Shown here: piece after piece, positions 1 through 9,400 of the stretch
Position numbering within the stretch: position 1 is the first letter of the stretch
How the letters are laid out: the number at the start of each line of letters is the position of its first letter
NCBI GenBank assembly: GCA_024695285.1
Contig: JAILIM010000041.1
Location: 1 to 62,482 of the forward strand
Direction of reading: 5' to 3'
DNA: 62,482 bases
Source: Bacteroidales bacterium
Lineage (GTDB): Bacteria > Bacteroidota > Bacteroidia > Bacteroidales > UBA932
The notes under the pieces: generated by a model
What the model saw: only the letters and a program-made list of their open reading frames with translations
Told to the model about the DNA's origin: nothing
Database searches by the model: none
Translations under genes and position numbers: made by a program

Positions 1-1904
1 ATGTCCTTCCGGGAGCTGAAGCGGGCCATGTAGGCCTGGTTGCCCAGGTCGTCCGAGAGGGCGTCGGGCACCCGGCGGCACATGCAGATGCCGAGGGCCG
101 GATCGGCGGGCGCCCAGGCGCCAGCGCCGTAGCGGGAGAGGATGTCCTCATGGGAATGGGCATAGGTGTGGCAGTCCCTGCGGCTGGCGTAAGCGCAGAA
201 GTACTGTTCGCCAGCGCCCTTACGCCGTTCTCCGAAAGCCACCATGTCCGCCCATATCTGGAACACGTCCGTCGAGTGGGCATAATTCATCATGTCAGGA
301 GTATAGCCTCCCGGAGGACGCATGTTGACCTCCAGTCCCACGTAATCGCCTTTCTTCCCGAGACCTTCCCTGTCGCGATCGAGCTGGAAGAACTCCAGGT
401 GGACAAAACGTCCGGCCACGCCGAACGCCGCTACCGTCCTGCGCCCTATCTTCGCGAGGGCGGCGGGCACGTCCCTGTTGGTCCAGTAGCATGTATCCAG
501 GTTATTGTGCACTATGTCCATAATAGGTGTCGGGAACACAGTGTTGTTTTCAAACACGGGCTTCCCGTCAAGATTGAAGATAGCGTCGTAGCTGACCAGC
601 AGGCCCGTGATGAACTCCTCGATAACGAAGGAGCCGTAATCGGCCTCGTGAGCCTTGAACCATTCCTGCAACTCGCTGTCGGAGTGGATCTTGAAGGTGC
701 CGCCGGCGCCTACGCCGTTGTCGGGCTTGGCTATAATCGGGAAGCCGGTCTTGCGCGTGAATGCCTGCACTGCCTTCAGCCCCTCGGCGGCCTTTATCTG
801 CCGGGCAGTGGGCACGCCTCCGAGGGCGTAGAACTTTTTCATCTCGGACTTGTTCTTGATGCCGGAGATGCGGTCGGAGTGGAGGCCGGTAGAGACGTTG
901 AAATCGGTGCGCAGGCGCGCGTCCTGCTCCAGCCAGTATTCATTGTTGGACTCAATCCAGTCGATATGGCCATACCTGTGGGCGAACCAGGCCACGGCGC
1001 GGTAGACCTCGTCGTAGTCTTCGAGGTTGCGCACCTGGTAATAATCGGTGAGGGCGCCGCGGAGCTCGTCGGTGAGTTCCCCGTAGGGCGCGTCCGCAAT
1101 GCCGAGCACATTCACGCCGTTTGCCTTGAGGCCGGCGCAGAAGTGGCTGTAGGTCTGCGGAAAATGGGGGGAAATAAAAACAACGTTCATAAAGGTGTAC
1201 ACTTTATTTTCACTGCAAATCTGACGCATCTGGCCGTTGGAAATCTCCCAGGCCGTGCCGTGGAGCGTGCTGCGGCCGTCCCTGACCAGGATGTAGCCTC
1301 CGTCGGGGAAGGTGTAGAAGGAATGGTTGAGGCTGTCGGGAAAGATCACGTCCTCGAAGAGCCGGCGCCCGTCAGTCACCACATCCCGCACCTGATAGTA
1401 ATGGGGCACGATCTGCAGGCGAGTGAGACCGAGTCCGGGAAACCAGCGGCGGTACTTGGGATCGACAGCCTCCCCGGGAAGCTCCGGATGTGAATACACA
1501 AGTTCGGCGCAGTTCATGGAACCCGCACTGCATCCCATCACGAGGCCGCCGAAGCCCTTCAGGAGCTCACGGAGGCCGATTTCATGGATGAAACGGTTCT
1601 GCGTGGGCACGTGGCCGCCGCACAGGATCACCCAGTCGGCGCTACTGACCAGAGACGGCGCCAGCGGCGCGTTACGCCGGTCGAGCATAGTCACGCACGC
1701 TGGAGTGATGCCGGAATTCCGTATGCACAGGGACATGCCGTCCAGCACGCTGTCGGTGAAGGCACGGTCGTCCGGAGCGGCGCTGACCAGCAGCACCCTG
1801 GGCGCCTCGGGCAGCAAGGCCTTGACGGCGGCCAGAAAGTCATTGTCGGTCGTGAACCTGTCCTCACCGTATCGGGTGGGGCTTCCTGTCAGGATTAACG
1901 TCAT
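1..1904 (-). CDS. Peptidase S51-like / ATP-grasp fusion protein (partial, runs off left edge)
   Basis: One open frame runs from the ATG at 1904 to the window edge (634 codons, no stop). Residues 1-238 resemble peptidase S51 (PepE/cyanophycinase-like, class I amidotransferase fold): CGGHVPTQN near residue 95, nucleophile Ser126 in MGCSAGSM, and likely catalytic His168 in IVPHYY. From Met239 (ATG at 1190, same frame) a second module starts MNVVFISPHFPQTYS and continues as a carbamoyl-phosphate-synthetase-type ATP-grasp ligase, with IIAKPDNGVGAGG, FVIEEFITG and the metal/ATP segment GLEVNMRPPGGYTPD. A peptidase-like half joined to an ATP-dependent carboxylate-amine ligase could make or trim small peptides or amino-acid conjugates; that is inference. 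An internal start at 1190 could also give the ligase alone. The C terminus is outside the window. Confidence 0.75.
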   Translation of the reverse strand, partial: MTLILTGSPTRYGEDRFTTDNDFLAAVKALLPEAPRVLLVSAAPDDRAFTDSVLDGMSLCIRNSGITPACVTMLDRRNAPLAPSLVSSADWVILCGGHVPTQNRFIHEIGLRELLKGFGGLVMGCSAGSMNCAELVYSHPELPGEAVDPKYRRWFPGLGLTRLQIVPHYYQVRDVVTDGRRLFEDVIFPDSLNHSFYTFPDGGYILVRDGRSTLHGTAWEISNGQMRQICSENKVYTFMNVVFISPHFPQTYSHFCAGLKANGVNVLGIADAPYGELTDELRGALTDYYQVRNLEDYDEVYRAVAWFAHRYGHIDWIESNNEYWLEQDARLRTDFNVSTGLHSDRISGIKNKSEMKKFYALGGVPTARQIKAAEGLKAVQAFTRKTGFPIIAKPDNGVGAGGTFKIHSDSELQEWFKAHEADYGSFVIEEFITGLLVSYDAIFNLDGKPVFENNTVFPTPIMDIVHNNLDTCYWTNRDVPAALAKIGRRTVAAFGVAGRFVHLEFFQLDRDREGLGKKGDYVGLEVNMRPPGGYTPDMMNYAHSTDVFQIWADMVAFGERRKGAGEQYFCAYASRRDCHTYAHSHEDILSRYGAGAWAPADPALGICMCRRVPDALSDDLGNQAYMARFSSRKD

Positions 1905-1936
1905 ACGGGGCGCAAAGATAACAAATTATGTCCGTC

Positions 1937-1969
1937 TTTGGTTATGTAGCTAAAAAAGAAGTATCTTTG
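1937..1969 (+). promoter_or_regulatory. Bacteroidetes-type promoter for the DUF1538 operon
   Basis: TTTG at 1937-1940, a 21-nt spacer, then TATCTTTG at 1962-1969 match the Bacteroidetes sigma-ABfr consensus (-33 TTTG, -7 TAnnTTTG). The start site would fall near 1976, so translation should begin at the ATG at 1988 rather than at the in-frame ATG at 1928. Confidence 0.7.
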
Positions 1970-1987
1970 CAGGACAAAAAATCATTG

Positions 1988-3544
1988 ATGAAAGATTCGG
2001 ACAGCTTGTCTGGGCAACTCTGGAGCTCCCTGCTGGGCAAACTGAAGGAGGCACTCACTTCGGTGCTGCCTGTCAGCGTGCTGGTGCTCGTGCTGTATCT
2101 GTCACCATGGGTGGAAATCTCCGTCCATGAGCTTGTCGTGTTTTTTATTGCCACCCTGATGCTGGTGTTCGGCATAGGCCTCTTCAACATGGGCGCGGAC
2201 CTTGCCATGACGCCGATGGGGCAGTACATTGGTGAAGGTCTGACCAAGTCCCGCCGTATCACAATACTCCTCGGCGTGAGCCTGCTGATGGGCGTGCTGA
2301 TTACGGTGGCCGAACCGGACCTCTCCGTGCTGGCCGAACAGGTCAGCGCCGTGATGAACGGAAATGTACTCATATACACCGTCGGCGCGGGCGTCGGCCT
2401 GCTGCTGGTGCTCGGAGTGTACAGGATTCTGTTCCATCTTGATCTGCCGGCCATCCTTATGTTCCTGTATATGACGCTGTTCTGCGTCACGGCAATCCTT
2501 ATCGAGAGCGGCAGGGGCTCGCTCATGTCCCTGTCTTTCGATTCCGGGGGCGTGACGACCGGCCCTATCACCGTGCCGTTCCTGATGGCGCTGGGAGTGG
2601 GCATCGCCATGACCATAGGCGGGCGCAATGCCAGTGAGAACAGCTTCGGACTCATTGCCCTGTGCTCCGTGGGTCCCATCCTTGCCGTGCTTTTCCTGTC
2701 GCTGTTCTCCAGCGGGAGCCTCGACTACAAGGTGCCGGACTATTCCATGGACGCCATCCTGAACGACGGTATCGGTGAGGTTTTCCTCGGGCAGGCTGAA
2801 GATGTGGGGCGCTCGCTGCTGCTGGTGCTGGGTGTGTTTTTCATCCTTCAGTTCATCGTGCTGAAGTTGCCGCGGACGAAGCTGATGCAGGTGCTGATTG
2901 GTGCTGCGTACACCTTCGTAGGCCTGGTCATTTTCCTGTCGGCGGTGGAGATGGCATTCATGCCCATAGGCTACAAGATAGGCTTGGAGCTGGCAGCTGA
3001 AACTCCGTGGCTTATAATCATTTTCGCCTTCATCATCGGCAATGTGGTGGTGCTCGCCGAGCCTGCCGTGCATGTGCTGAACAACCAGGTGGAAGAGATC
3101 ACGAACGGGGAAGTTTCAAAGCGGCAGATGATGCTCGCACTTTCGCTGGGCGTCGGCGTTTCCATCGGCCTGTCGGTGTTGAGAGTGTATCTGGGATTCT
3201 CGATCCTGTACTATCTGGTGCCGGGATATCTGATTTCGCTGGGGCTGTCGTTCTTCGTGCCGAAGCTGTACACAGCTATAGCTTTCGACTCCGGCGGCGT
3301 GGCCAGCGGCCCCCTCACTTCGAGCTTCATCCTGCCGATGGTCATCGGCACCTGCGTTTCCATGCAGGGAGAGTCGTCCGTGCTGGATTTCGCATTCGGC
3401 GTGGTGGCCATGGTGGCGATGACTCCTCTTATTACCATCCAGTCTCTGGGATTCAAGTCGGTGCTGAGCGTGCGCCGCAGGAAGTCCGCAGCCATGCGCC
3501 GTATCCTTGAATCCGCCGACGACCAAATCATCTATTTCGAGTAG
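1988..3544 (+). CDS. DUF1538 family multi-pass membrane protein
   Basis: A 518-residue integral membrane protein with about a dozen hydrophobic segments and two related halves. Each half carries a copy of the motif FDSGGV(T/A)(T/S)GP (FDSGGVTTGPITVPF, FDSGGVASGPLTSSF), as in the DUF1538 family, and the segment FNMGADLAMTPMG is also typical. The inverted or duplicated halves suggest a transporter, but no substrate is established. The start at 1988 was chosen because a good -7 element ends at 1969, downstream of the alternative ATG at 1928. Two PII-like genes follow 3 and 8 nt downstream, which suggests PII-type control of the membrane protein, as with AmtB-GlnK. Confidence 0.8.
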   Translation: MKDSDSLSGQLWSSLLGKLKEALTSVLPVSVLVLVLYLSPWVEISVHELVVFFIATLMLVFGIGLFNMGADLAMTPMGQYIGEGLTKSRRITILLGVSLLMGVLITVAEPDLSVLAEQVSAVMNGNVLIYTVGAGVGLLLVLGVYRILFHLDLPAILMFLYMTLFCVTAILIESGRGSLMSLSFDSGGVTTGPITVPFLMALGVGIAMTIGGRNASENSFGLIALCSVGPILAVLFLSLFSSGSLDYKVPDYSMDAILNDGIGEVFLGQAEDVGRSLLLVLGVFFILQFIVLKLPRTKLMQVLIGAAYTFVGLVIFLSAVEMAFMPIGYKIGLELAAETPWLIIIFAFIIGNVVVLAEPAVHVLNNQVEEITNGEVSKRQMMLALSLGVGVSIGLSVLRVYLGFSILYYLVPGYLISLGLSFFVPKLYTAIAFDSGGVASGPLTSSFILPMVIGTCVSMQGESSVLDFAFGVVAMVAMTPLITIQSLGFKSVLSVRRRKSAAMRRILESADDQIIYFE

Positions 3545-3547
3545 GCC

Positions 3548-3907
3548 ATGGAAACACGGAATATCGCACCTGTAAAGCTGGAGTTGTTCATCGCTGTCGT
3601 CCACAACAAGAAGGCGGCATATTATTCCAGCGTAATCCAGTCCCACCAGGCCAACATGCAGTTCTCGACTCCGGTCAGCGGCGTGTCCCACCTGCTCCTG
3701 AGCTCGCTGGGGCTCGCCACGGCACCTAAGACACTGCTGGCCAGCGTGGTGCGTGAAGACGAGGCTGCGAGCCTCGTGGATTTCTTCCGCGAGACTATGG
3801 TCAAGGGGGGAGATTACAAGGGCATCGCCTTCACTGTATCGCTCACCAGCGTCATAGGCACTATGGTCTATGGATTTTTAAGCAACGAAAGAACCACTGT
3901 CAAATAG
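3548..3907 (+). CDS. PII-like small protein, first of a tandem pair
   Basis: 119 residues, starting 3 nt after the DUF1538 stop. The N-terminal strand (KLELFIAVV) and overall alpha/beta pattern resemble a diverged GlnB/PII fold. The usual T-loop tyrosine and ATP-binding motif cannot be recognised. A hydrophobic C-terminal stretch (IAFTVSLTSVIGTMVYGFL) corresponds to the GxxF-x-PV strand of PII proteins. Its tight linkage to a membrane protein and to a second PII-like gene suggests a regulatory subunit. The PII assignment rests on fold-level resemblance only and is tentative. Confidence 0.5.
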   Translation: METRNIAPVKLELFIAVVHNKKAAYYSSVIQSHQANMQFSTPVSGVSHLLLSSLGLATAPKTLLASVVREDEAASLVDFFRETMVKGGDYKGIAFTVSLTSVIGTMVYGFLSNERTTVK

Positions 3908-3915
3908 CATTCTTT

Positions 3916-4239
3916 ATGGAAAACAAACACGAATTAATCGTCTGTATCGTCAACGCAGGTTTTTCACAGAACGTGGCGGAAGCGGCGCGCAAGGCCGGCG
4001 CCCGCGGTGGCTCTGTCGTCAAGGGCCGCGGCACGGCCAACCCCGAGGCTGAAGAATTCTTCAACATCAGCATACAGCCCAACAAGGAGGTCGTGCTTAT
4101 CCTTGTGAGTTCCGACATCAAGGATAACGTGATGCGCGCCATCTACAAGGATTCCGGATTCACCACGGACGGCCAGGGCATCGCCTTCTCCCTGCCCGTC
4201 TCCCGCACCACCTTCGACAGCCTGATCAAGGAACAGTAG
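3916..4239 (+). CDS. P-II family (GlnB-like) signal-transduction protein
   Basis: 107 residues, 8 nt after the previous gene. The sequence follows the PII pattern: ELIVCIVNAGF at the start, AARKAGARGGSVVKGRG (compare the A..aGA.GgTv..gRG motif), IQPNKEVVLILV, then GIAFSLPV near the C terminus. It likely forms a trimer that senses a nucleotide or metabolite and acts on the upstream DUF1538 membrane protein, judging by operon context. It is shorter than classical GlnB and lacks the uridylylated Tyr motif, so it should be called PII-like rather than GlnB/GlnK. Confidence 0.7.
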   Translation: MENKHELIVCIVNAGFSQNVAEAARKAGARGGSVVKGRGTANPEAEEFFNISIQPNKEVVLILVSSDIKDNVMRAIYKDSGFTTDGQGIAFSLPVSRTTFDSLIKEQ

Positions 4240-4246
4240 CCGGGGG

Positions 4247-4549
4247 CTACTTCCCGATTACCTGGCGGAGGATGCGGGCGAGCTGATCGGAGCAGGAGGT
4301 ACCGCGGCCGGAGCAGTTGATGCCCGAGAGGCGCTCGAGGGCGAACTCGGCCGGGGCGCCCTCCAGCAACGCGCCGAGCGCCTGGAGGTTGCCGTTGCAG
4401 CCACCGAGGTAGCGGAGGTTATGGATGCGGCCGTCAATAAGGTCAAAATCAATGAGTTTGGAGCACACCATCGAGCTCGGCGCCGCCGTTACGTGCCGCA
4501 CACCGTTCTCCACGGTGTCCACCATTATCCTGTAATCGTCTCCTGACAT
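4247..4549 (-). CDS. TSCPD domain protein
   Basis: 100 residues matching the small stand-alone TSCPD family (TIGR03905 type), related to the C-terminal zinc-binding domain of B12-dependent ribonucleotide reductases. Visible Cys residues are in YLGGCNGN, INCSGRGTSC and VCSKL, and could bind a metal. The start codon overlaps the aspS stop by one base (TAATG), so it is co-transcribed with and probably translationally coupled to aspS. It converges with the PII-like gene. The function of the stand-alone family is unknown. Confidence 0.8.
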   Translation of the reverse strand: MSGDDYRIMVDTVENGVRHVTAAPSSMVCSKLIDFDLIDGRIHNLRYLGGCNGNLQALGALLEGAPAEFALERLSGINCSGRGTSCSDQLARILRQVIGK

Positions 4550-6315
4550 TATTCCTTGACGGTAGAGGCGAGGAAGAGCTCGTCGAGCTGGACCTGGTCG
4601 ATCTTGGACGGGGAATCGATCATCACGTCGCGGCCCTGGTTGTTCTTCGGGAAGGCGATGTAGTCGCGGATGGTCTCCTGGCCGCCGAAGAGGGCACAGA
4701 GCCTGTCGAAGCCGAAGGCGAGGCCTCCGTGCGGCGGGGCACCGAACTTGAAGGCGTTGATGATGAAGCCGAACTTGTAGTCCGCCTCCTCGGGCGATAT
4801 GCCCAGCACCTCAAACATACGCTTCTGCATCTCGGCGTCGTGGATACGGATGGAGCCGCCGCCCAGCTCGGTGCCGTTCAGCACGAAGTCGTAGGCGTTG
4901 GCGCACACGCGCTCCAGATCCTCCTTGGCGTTGGAATAGAACCACTTCAGGTGCTCCGGTTTAGGAGCCGTGAACGGGTGGTGCATGGCGTAGAAGCGCT
5001 GGTCTTCCTCGCTCCACTCAAGCAGCGGGAAGTCCACGATCCACAGCGGCGCGAACACCTTCGGATTCCTGAATCCCAGGCGGTTGCCCAGTTCGATACG
5101 GAGCACGCCGAGGCGCGTCTGAGTGGCACGTTTGGGACCGCACATAAGAAGCAGCAGGTCCCCGGTCGCAGCGCCGCATTCGGCAGCAACAGCCTGCAGC
5201 TGCTCAGGGGTGTAGAACTTATCCACGGACGATTTCACGCTTCCGTCGGCATTCAGTTTCACATACACCAGCCCCGCTGCGCCCACCTGCGGACGCTTCA
5301 CCCACTCGGTCAGCTCATCCAGCTGCTTGCGGGTGTACTCACCGCACCCGGGCACGCAGATGGCGCCGATGTACTCGCTGCCGTCGAACACGCTGAAGCC
5401 GCATCCCTGAACCAGCTTCGTGACCTCGTGGATACGCATGTCGAAGCGCACGTCGGGCTTGTCGGAGCCGTAATTGTCCATGGCGTCGAACCAGCTCATG
5501 CGGGGCAGCGGATCCGGAATGTCCACGCCCAGGGCGTTCTTGAACATGTTACGCATCATGCCTTCGAAGGTGTTCAGGACGTCCTCCTGCTCCACGAACG
5601 ACATCTCGCAGTCGATCTGGGTGAACTCGGGCTGGCGGTCGGCGCGCAGGTCCTCGTCACGGAAGCAGCGCACGATCTGGAAATAGCGGTCGTAGCCCGC
5701 CACCATCAGCAGCTGCTTGAAGGTCTGGGGGCTCTGCGGCAGGGCGTAGAAAGTGCCGGGGTTCATTCGGGACGGGACCACGAAGTCACGTGCACCCTCA
5801 GGGGTGGACTTGATCAGGTAAGGGGTCTCTATCTCCATGAAGCCCTTGCCGTCCAGGTAGGTGCGGATCTCCTGGGCGAGACGGTGACGCAGTGCAAGCG
5901 CCCTCTGGAGGGGCGGACGGCGCAGGTCGAGGTAGCGGTACTTGGCACGCAGGTCCTCGCCGCCGTCGGAGTTCTCTTCAATGGTGAACGGGGGCACTGA
6001 TGAACGGTTCAATATGGTGATTCCGAGCACTTTGATTTCAATGTCACCTGTCGGAATGCGGGGGTTCTTGCTCTCGCGCTCGAGCACTTCGCCTTCCACC
6101 TGGATGACGAACTCGCGGCCGAGCGAAGAAGCGGTCTCGACCAGCTCCGGAGCGGCGTCGGCCTCGACCACCAGCTGCGTGATGCCGTAGCGGTCGCGCA
6201 GGTCGATGAATGTCATACCTCCGAGTTTGCGGGATTTCTGCACCCATCCCGCCAGGGTGACTTTCTTGCCTTTGTCGGCTATGCGGAGCTCTCCGCAAGT
6301 GTGGGTTCTGTACAT
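4549..6315 (-). CDS. aspS: Aspartate--tRNA ligase
   Basis: 588 residues, full bacterial-type class IIb synthetase: N-terminal OB-fold anticodon-binding domain ([20 protein letters not shown]), catalytic core with motif 2 ([20 protein letters not shown]), the bacterial GAD insertion domain, and motif 3 ([16 protein letters not shown]). It charges tRNA-Asp in the cytoplasm. The start at 6315 gives [10 protein letters not shown], the expected N terminus. An in-frame ATG at 6339 lies between the -7 element (6344-6337) and the predicted transcription start, so it was rejected. The gene is divergent from susC. Confidence 0.97.
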   Translation of the reverse strand: MYRTHTCGELRIADKGKKVTLAGWVQKSRKLGGMTFIDLRDRYGITQLVVEADAAPELVETASSLGREFVIQVEGEVLERESKNPRIPTGDIEIKVLGITILNRSSVPPFTIEENSDGGEDLRAKYRYLDLRRPPLQRALALRHRLAQEIRTYLDGKGFMEIETPYLIKSTPEGARDFVVPSRMNPGTFYALPQSPQTFKQLLMVAGYDRYFQIVRCFRDEDLRADRQPEFTQIDCEMSFVEQEDVLNTFEGMMRNMFKNALGVDIPDPLPRMSWFDAMDNYGSDKPDVRFDMRIHEVTKLVQGCGFSVFDGSEYIGAICVPGCGEYTRKQLDELTEWVKRPQVGAAGLVYVKLNADGSVKSSVDKFYTPEQLQAVAAECGAATGDLLLLMCGPKRATQTRLGVLRIELGNRLGFRNPKVFAPLWIVDFPLLEWSEEDQRFYAMHHPFTAPKPEHLKWFYSNAKEDLERVCANAYDFVLNGTELGGGSIRIHDAEMQKRMFEVLGISPEEADYKFGFIINAFKFGAPPHGGLAFGFDRLCALFGGQETIRDYIAFPKNNQGRDVMIDSPSKIDQVQLDELFLASTVKE

Positions 6316-6336
6316 AAGATATCTTTTTCCGGAATG

Positions 6337-6344
6337 CAAATGTA
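6337..6344 (-). promoter_or_regulatory. -7 promoter element for aspS
   Basis: On the minus strand TACATTTG matches the TAnnTTTG consensus and ends 22 nt before the aspS ATG. No convincing -33 TTTG is visible at the expected distance, so the call rests on the -7 box and its position. Confidence 0.5.
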
Positions 6345-6427
6345 GTAAAAATTGCGGTATGTTGGCTGCGTTTGTGCGTAAATGCCTCCTTATCCGTCAT
6401 AATAGTGAAACCGATAACAGTAAGAAA

Positions 6428-9400
6428 ATGAAACGAAAACTGGTAACCATTATGGCCGCCATGCTGGCCGTATTGCTATGCTCTTCATTTTCCGCTTTTG
6501 CGCAGATGCCCAAAGTTTCCCTCAATCTGCAGCAGGTGCCCGCGAGGCAGCTGCTGAAAGCCATTGAGGAAAAGTCTGACTACACCTTCGCGTATGTGGA
6601 TTCTGAGCTCGACCTGGACAAGATCGTGTCGGTGAAGGCCGACAACAAGGATGTGGCTGCAATCCTGGCCGAAGTCTGGCCTGGAATCAAGGTCACAATG
6701 AACGGCCGGCAACTGGTACTGAACTACCAGTCTTCAAGCCAGGCACAAGCACACCCCCAAAAACAAAGCTCGGACACCAACCCTTTTCGGAGCGTGACCG
6801 GCGTGGTGACTGATGATTCAGACCAGCCGGTTGTAGGTGCCGTGGTGATGCTGAAAGGCACGAAGAATGCCACCCTGACCAGTTCCGCGGGCTATTATTC
6901 CCTGGACAACGTCGACGGCCCGGCCACTATCACGGTATCCTGCCTTGGCTACAAGTCAACGGAAGTCGCCATCTCCGAAAAGCAGTCGGAATGCAACATT
7001 AGGATCGAGCAGGAACTGATCGCCCTTGACGACGTCGTAGTGGTGGGCTACGCCACCATGAAGAAGCGGGACCTCGTAGGCTCCGTGGATGCGGTCGGCA
7101 GCGAGGTGGTCGGCAACCGTGCCAACTCCAACCTGCTGCGCTCCCTGCAGGGTGAAATCCCCGGCCTCAACATCACCATCAACGACAGCAAGCCCTCACA
7201 TGAAGGCTCCTACAACGTCCGCGGCGAGACCTCCGTCGGCGCCGGCGGCGACGCCCTCGTGCTGATCGACGGCGTGGAAGGCAGCCTCAGTTCCGTGAAC
7301 CCGCAGGACGTCGAGAGCATCTCCGTGCTGAAGGACGCCTCCTCCGCCGCGGTGTACGGCGCCCGGGGCGCTTTCGGCGTGATACTCGTGACCACAAAGG
7401 CCGCCCAGAAAGGCCGTCCCGTGATCAACTACAGCGGTTCCTTCAGCATCAACCGCAGGACCGTCATCCCCGACGGCATCACCGACCCCAACGAATGGCT
7501 GGACTGGTGGAAAGCGGCCTATACGGGCTACTACAACGCGTCCCGTACGCTCTTGAACCACCTGGACTCCAAGGCCCCGTATTCGGAGAATATCTACAAT
7601 GAAATCATGCGCCGCAAGAACGACCCGTCGCTCGCCAAGGTGGTGCGGTCCAACGACATCAGCGGCTTCGGCTACATCTACCTCGACAACCACGACTGGA
7701 TGAAAGAGTTCTACAGCGACTGGCACGGTTCCACGGAGCATAACATCTCCGTGTCCGGCGGCAACGAAAACGCCGACTATTACGTGTCCGGACGCTACTA
7801 CGGCTCCGACGGTGTCTTCAAGATCGGCAACGAGAAGTACAAGAAATTCAGCATGCGCGCCAAGGGCACTCTCAAAATCCGTCCCTGGCTCACCCTGACC
7901 AACAACACCAGCGTCAGCACCAACTGGTCCCATATCCCCCGCACCTCCTCAGGCCAGTCACCGTACCGTTACATACAGCACTGTCTCCAGCCGATGACGC
8001 CCCTCAAGAACCCCGACGGCACCTGGACCCCAGCCTCCGGCATCTCCGGATACGCCGCGTTCGTGGAGGGCAACAACTACCTGGAGAACGACTACATCTA
8101 CCTGCGCAACAAGCTCGGACTGGACGCCAGTCTCATCAAGGACGTCCTGAAACTACAGGCCGACTACTCCTACAACTACACCGGGCGCACCAGGTTGCTG
8201 GTCCAGAACATGGTGGCATACTCCAAGGAGCCCGGCATCCTGCTCTACGAAAGCGAAAAACGCGGCGACGGACTCACCCAAACCACCTACAGGACCGACT
8301 ACCAGGCGGCGAACATTTATGCCACCTGGACCCCAAAGATAGGCGAAAAGCACAGCCTCACCACCCTCGTGGGCTACAACGTCGAATGGCGCACCTACAA
8401 AACCACAACCGCGGAAAGAGTAGGATTCATTTCCGAGAAACCTTCCTTCGCGCTTATGGAAGGCGAATCCAGCGTCACCTCGGGAGGCAACGAGTGGTCA
8501 TACCTGGGCGCCTTCTTCCGCGTCAACTACTCCTTCCTCGGCCGGTATCTGGTGGAAGTGAGCGGCCGCTACGACGGCTCATCCAAGTTCCCCATCAACA
8601 GCCGCTGGGGCTTCTTCCCGTCCGCATCCGTGGGCTGGAGGCTCTCCGACGAGCCCTGGATGAGATGGAGCCGCGGCGTGCTCGACAATGCCAAGATAAG
8701 GCTCTCCGCCGGCTCGATGGGAAACGGCAACGTAGATCCCTATAAATACACGTCCACGATGAGCATCAAGAAGGCCTCTGACATAGTCATCGACGGTTCC
8801 CTTCCGTCCTACACGACGGTGGCCAGCCTGGTGCCCTCATCTCTGACCTGGGAAACGGCATCCACCTACGACGCGGGCATCGACATCGACATGTTCAAGA
8901 ACCGCTTCTCCGCCACCTTCGACTACTACATCCGAAACACCACGAACATGTACACCACCGGCGTCACCCTGCCTCCGGTGTACGGCGCTTCCGCCCCGAA
9001 AGGCAACTACGCCGCCATGCAGACCAAGGGCTGGGAGCTTTCACTCCAGTGGCGCGACCAGTTCAAACTTGGCGGCAAGCCCTTCAAGTACAGCGTTAAA
9101 GGCACTCTCTGGGACAGCCGTTCATTCATAACCAAGTATGAAGGCAACGACGGCAACTCACTCGGCAAAATCGCCAATATAATCGCCGGCGAGCCTCAGT
9201 ACTATGTCGGAATGGAACTGGGTGAACTCTGGGGATATGAAGTGGAAGGCCTTTTCAAAGACTATGAAGACATAGCGAACCATGCGACGCAGACCTTTAA
9301 GCAGGCCTATGACAACGTCACAAGGCCCGGCCAGGTCAAAGTCGCGAACCTCAACGAAGACGACGTAATCGACTGCGGGAACCTCACACTGGACGACCAC

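Noticed and set aside
150..1493. Long open frame on the plus strand (447 codons)
   Set aside because: It lies opposite the S51/ATP-grasp gene, whose frame carries recognisable motifs; the plus-strand product resembles no family and is a side effect of high G+C.
4729..6000. 423-codon plus-strand open frame
   Set aside because: Antisense to aspS; no family resemblance.
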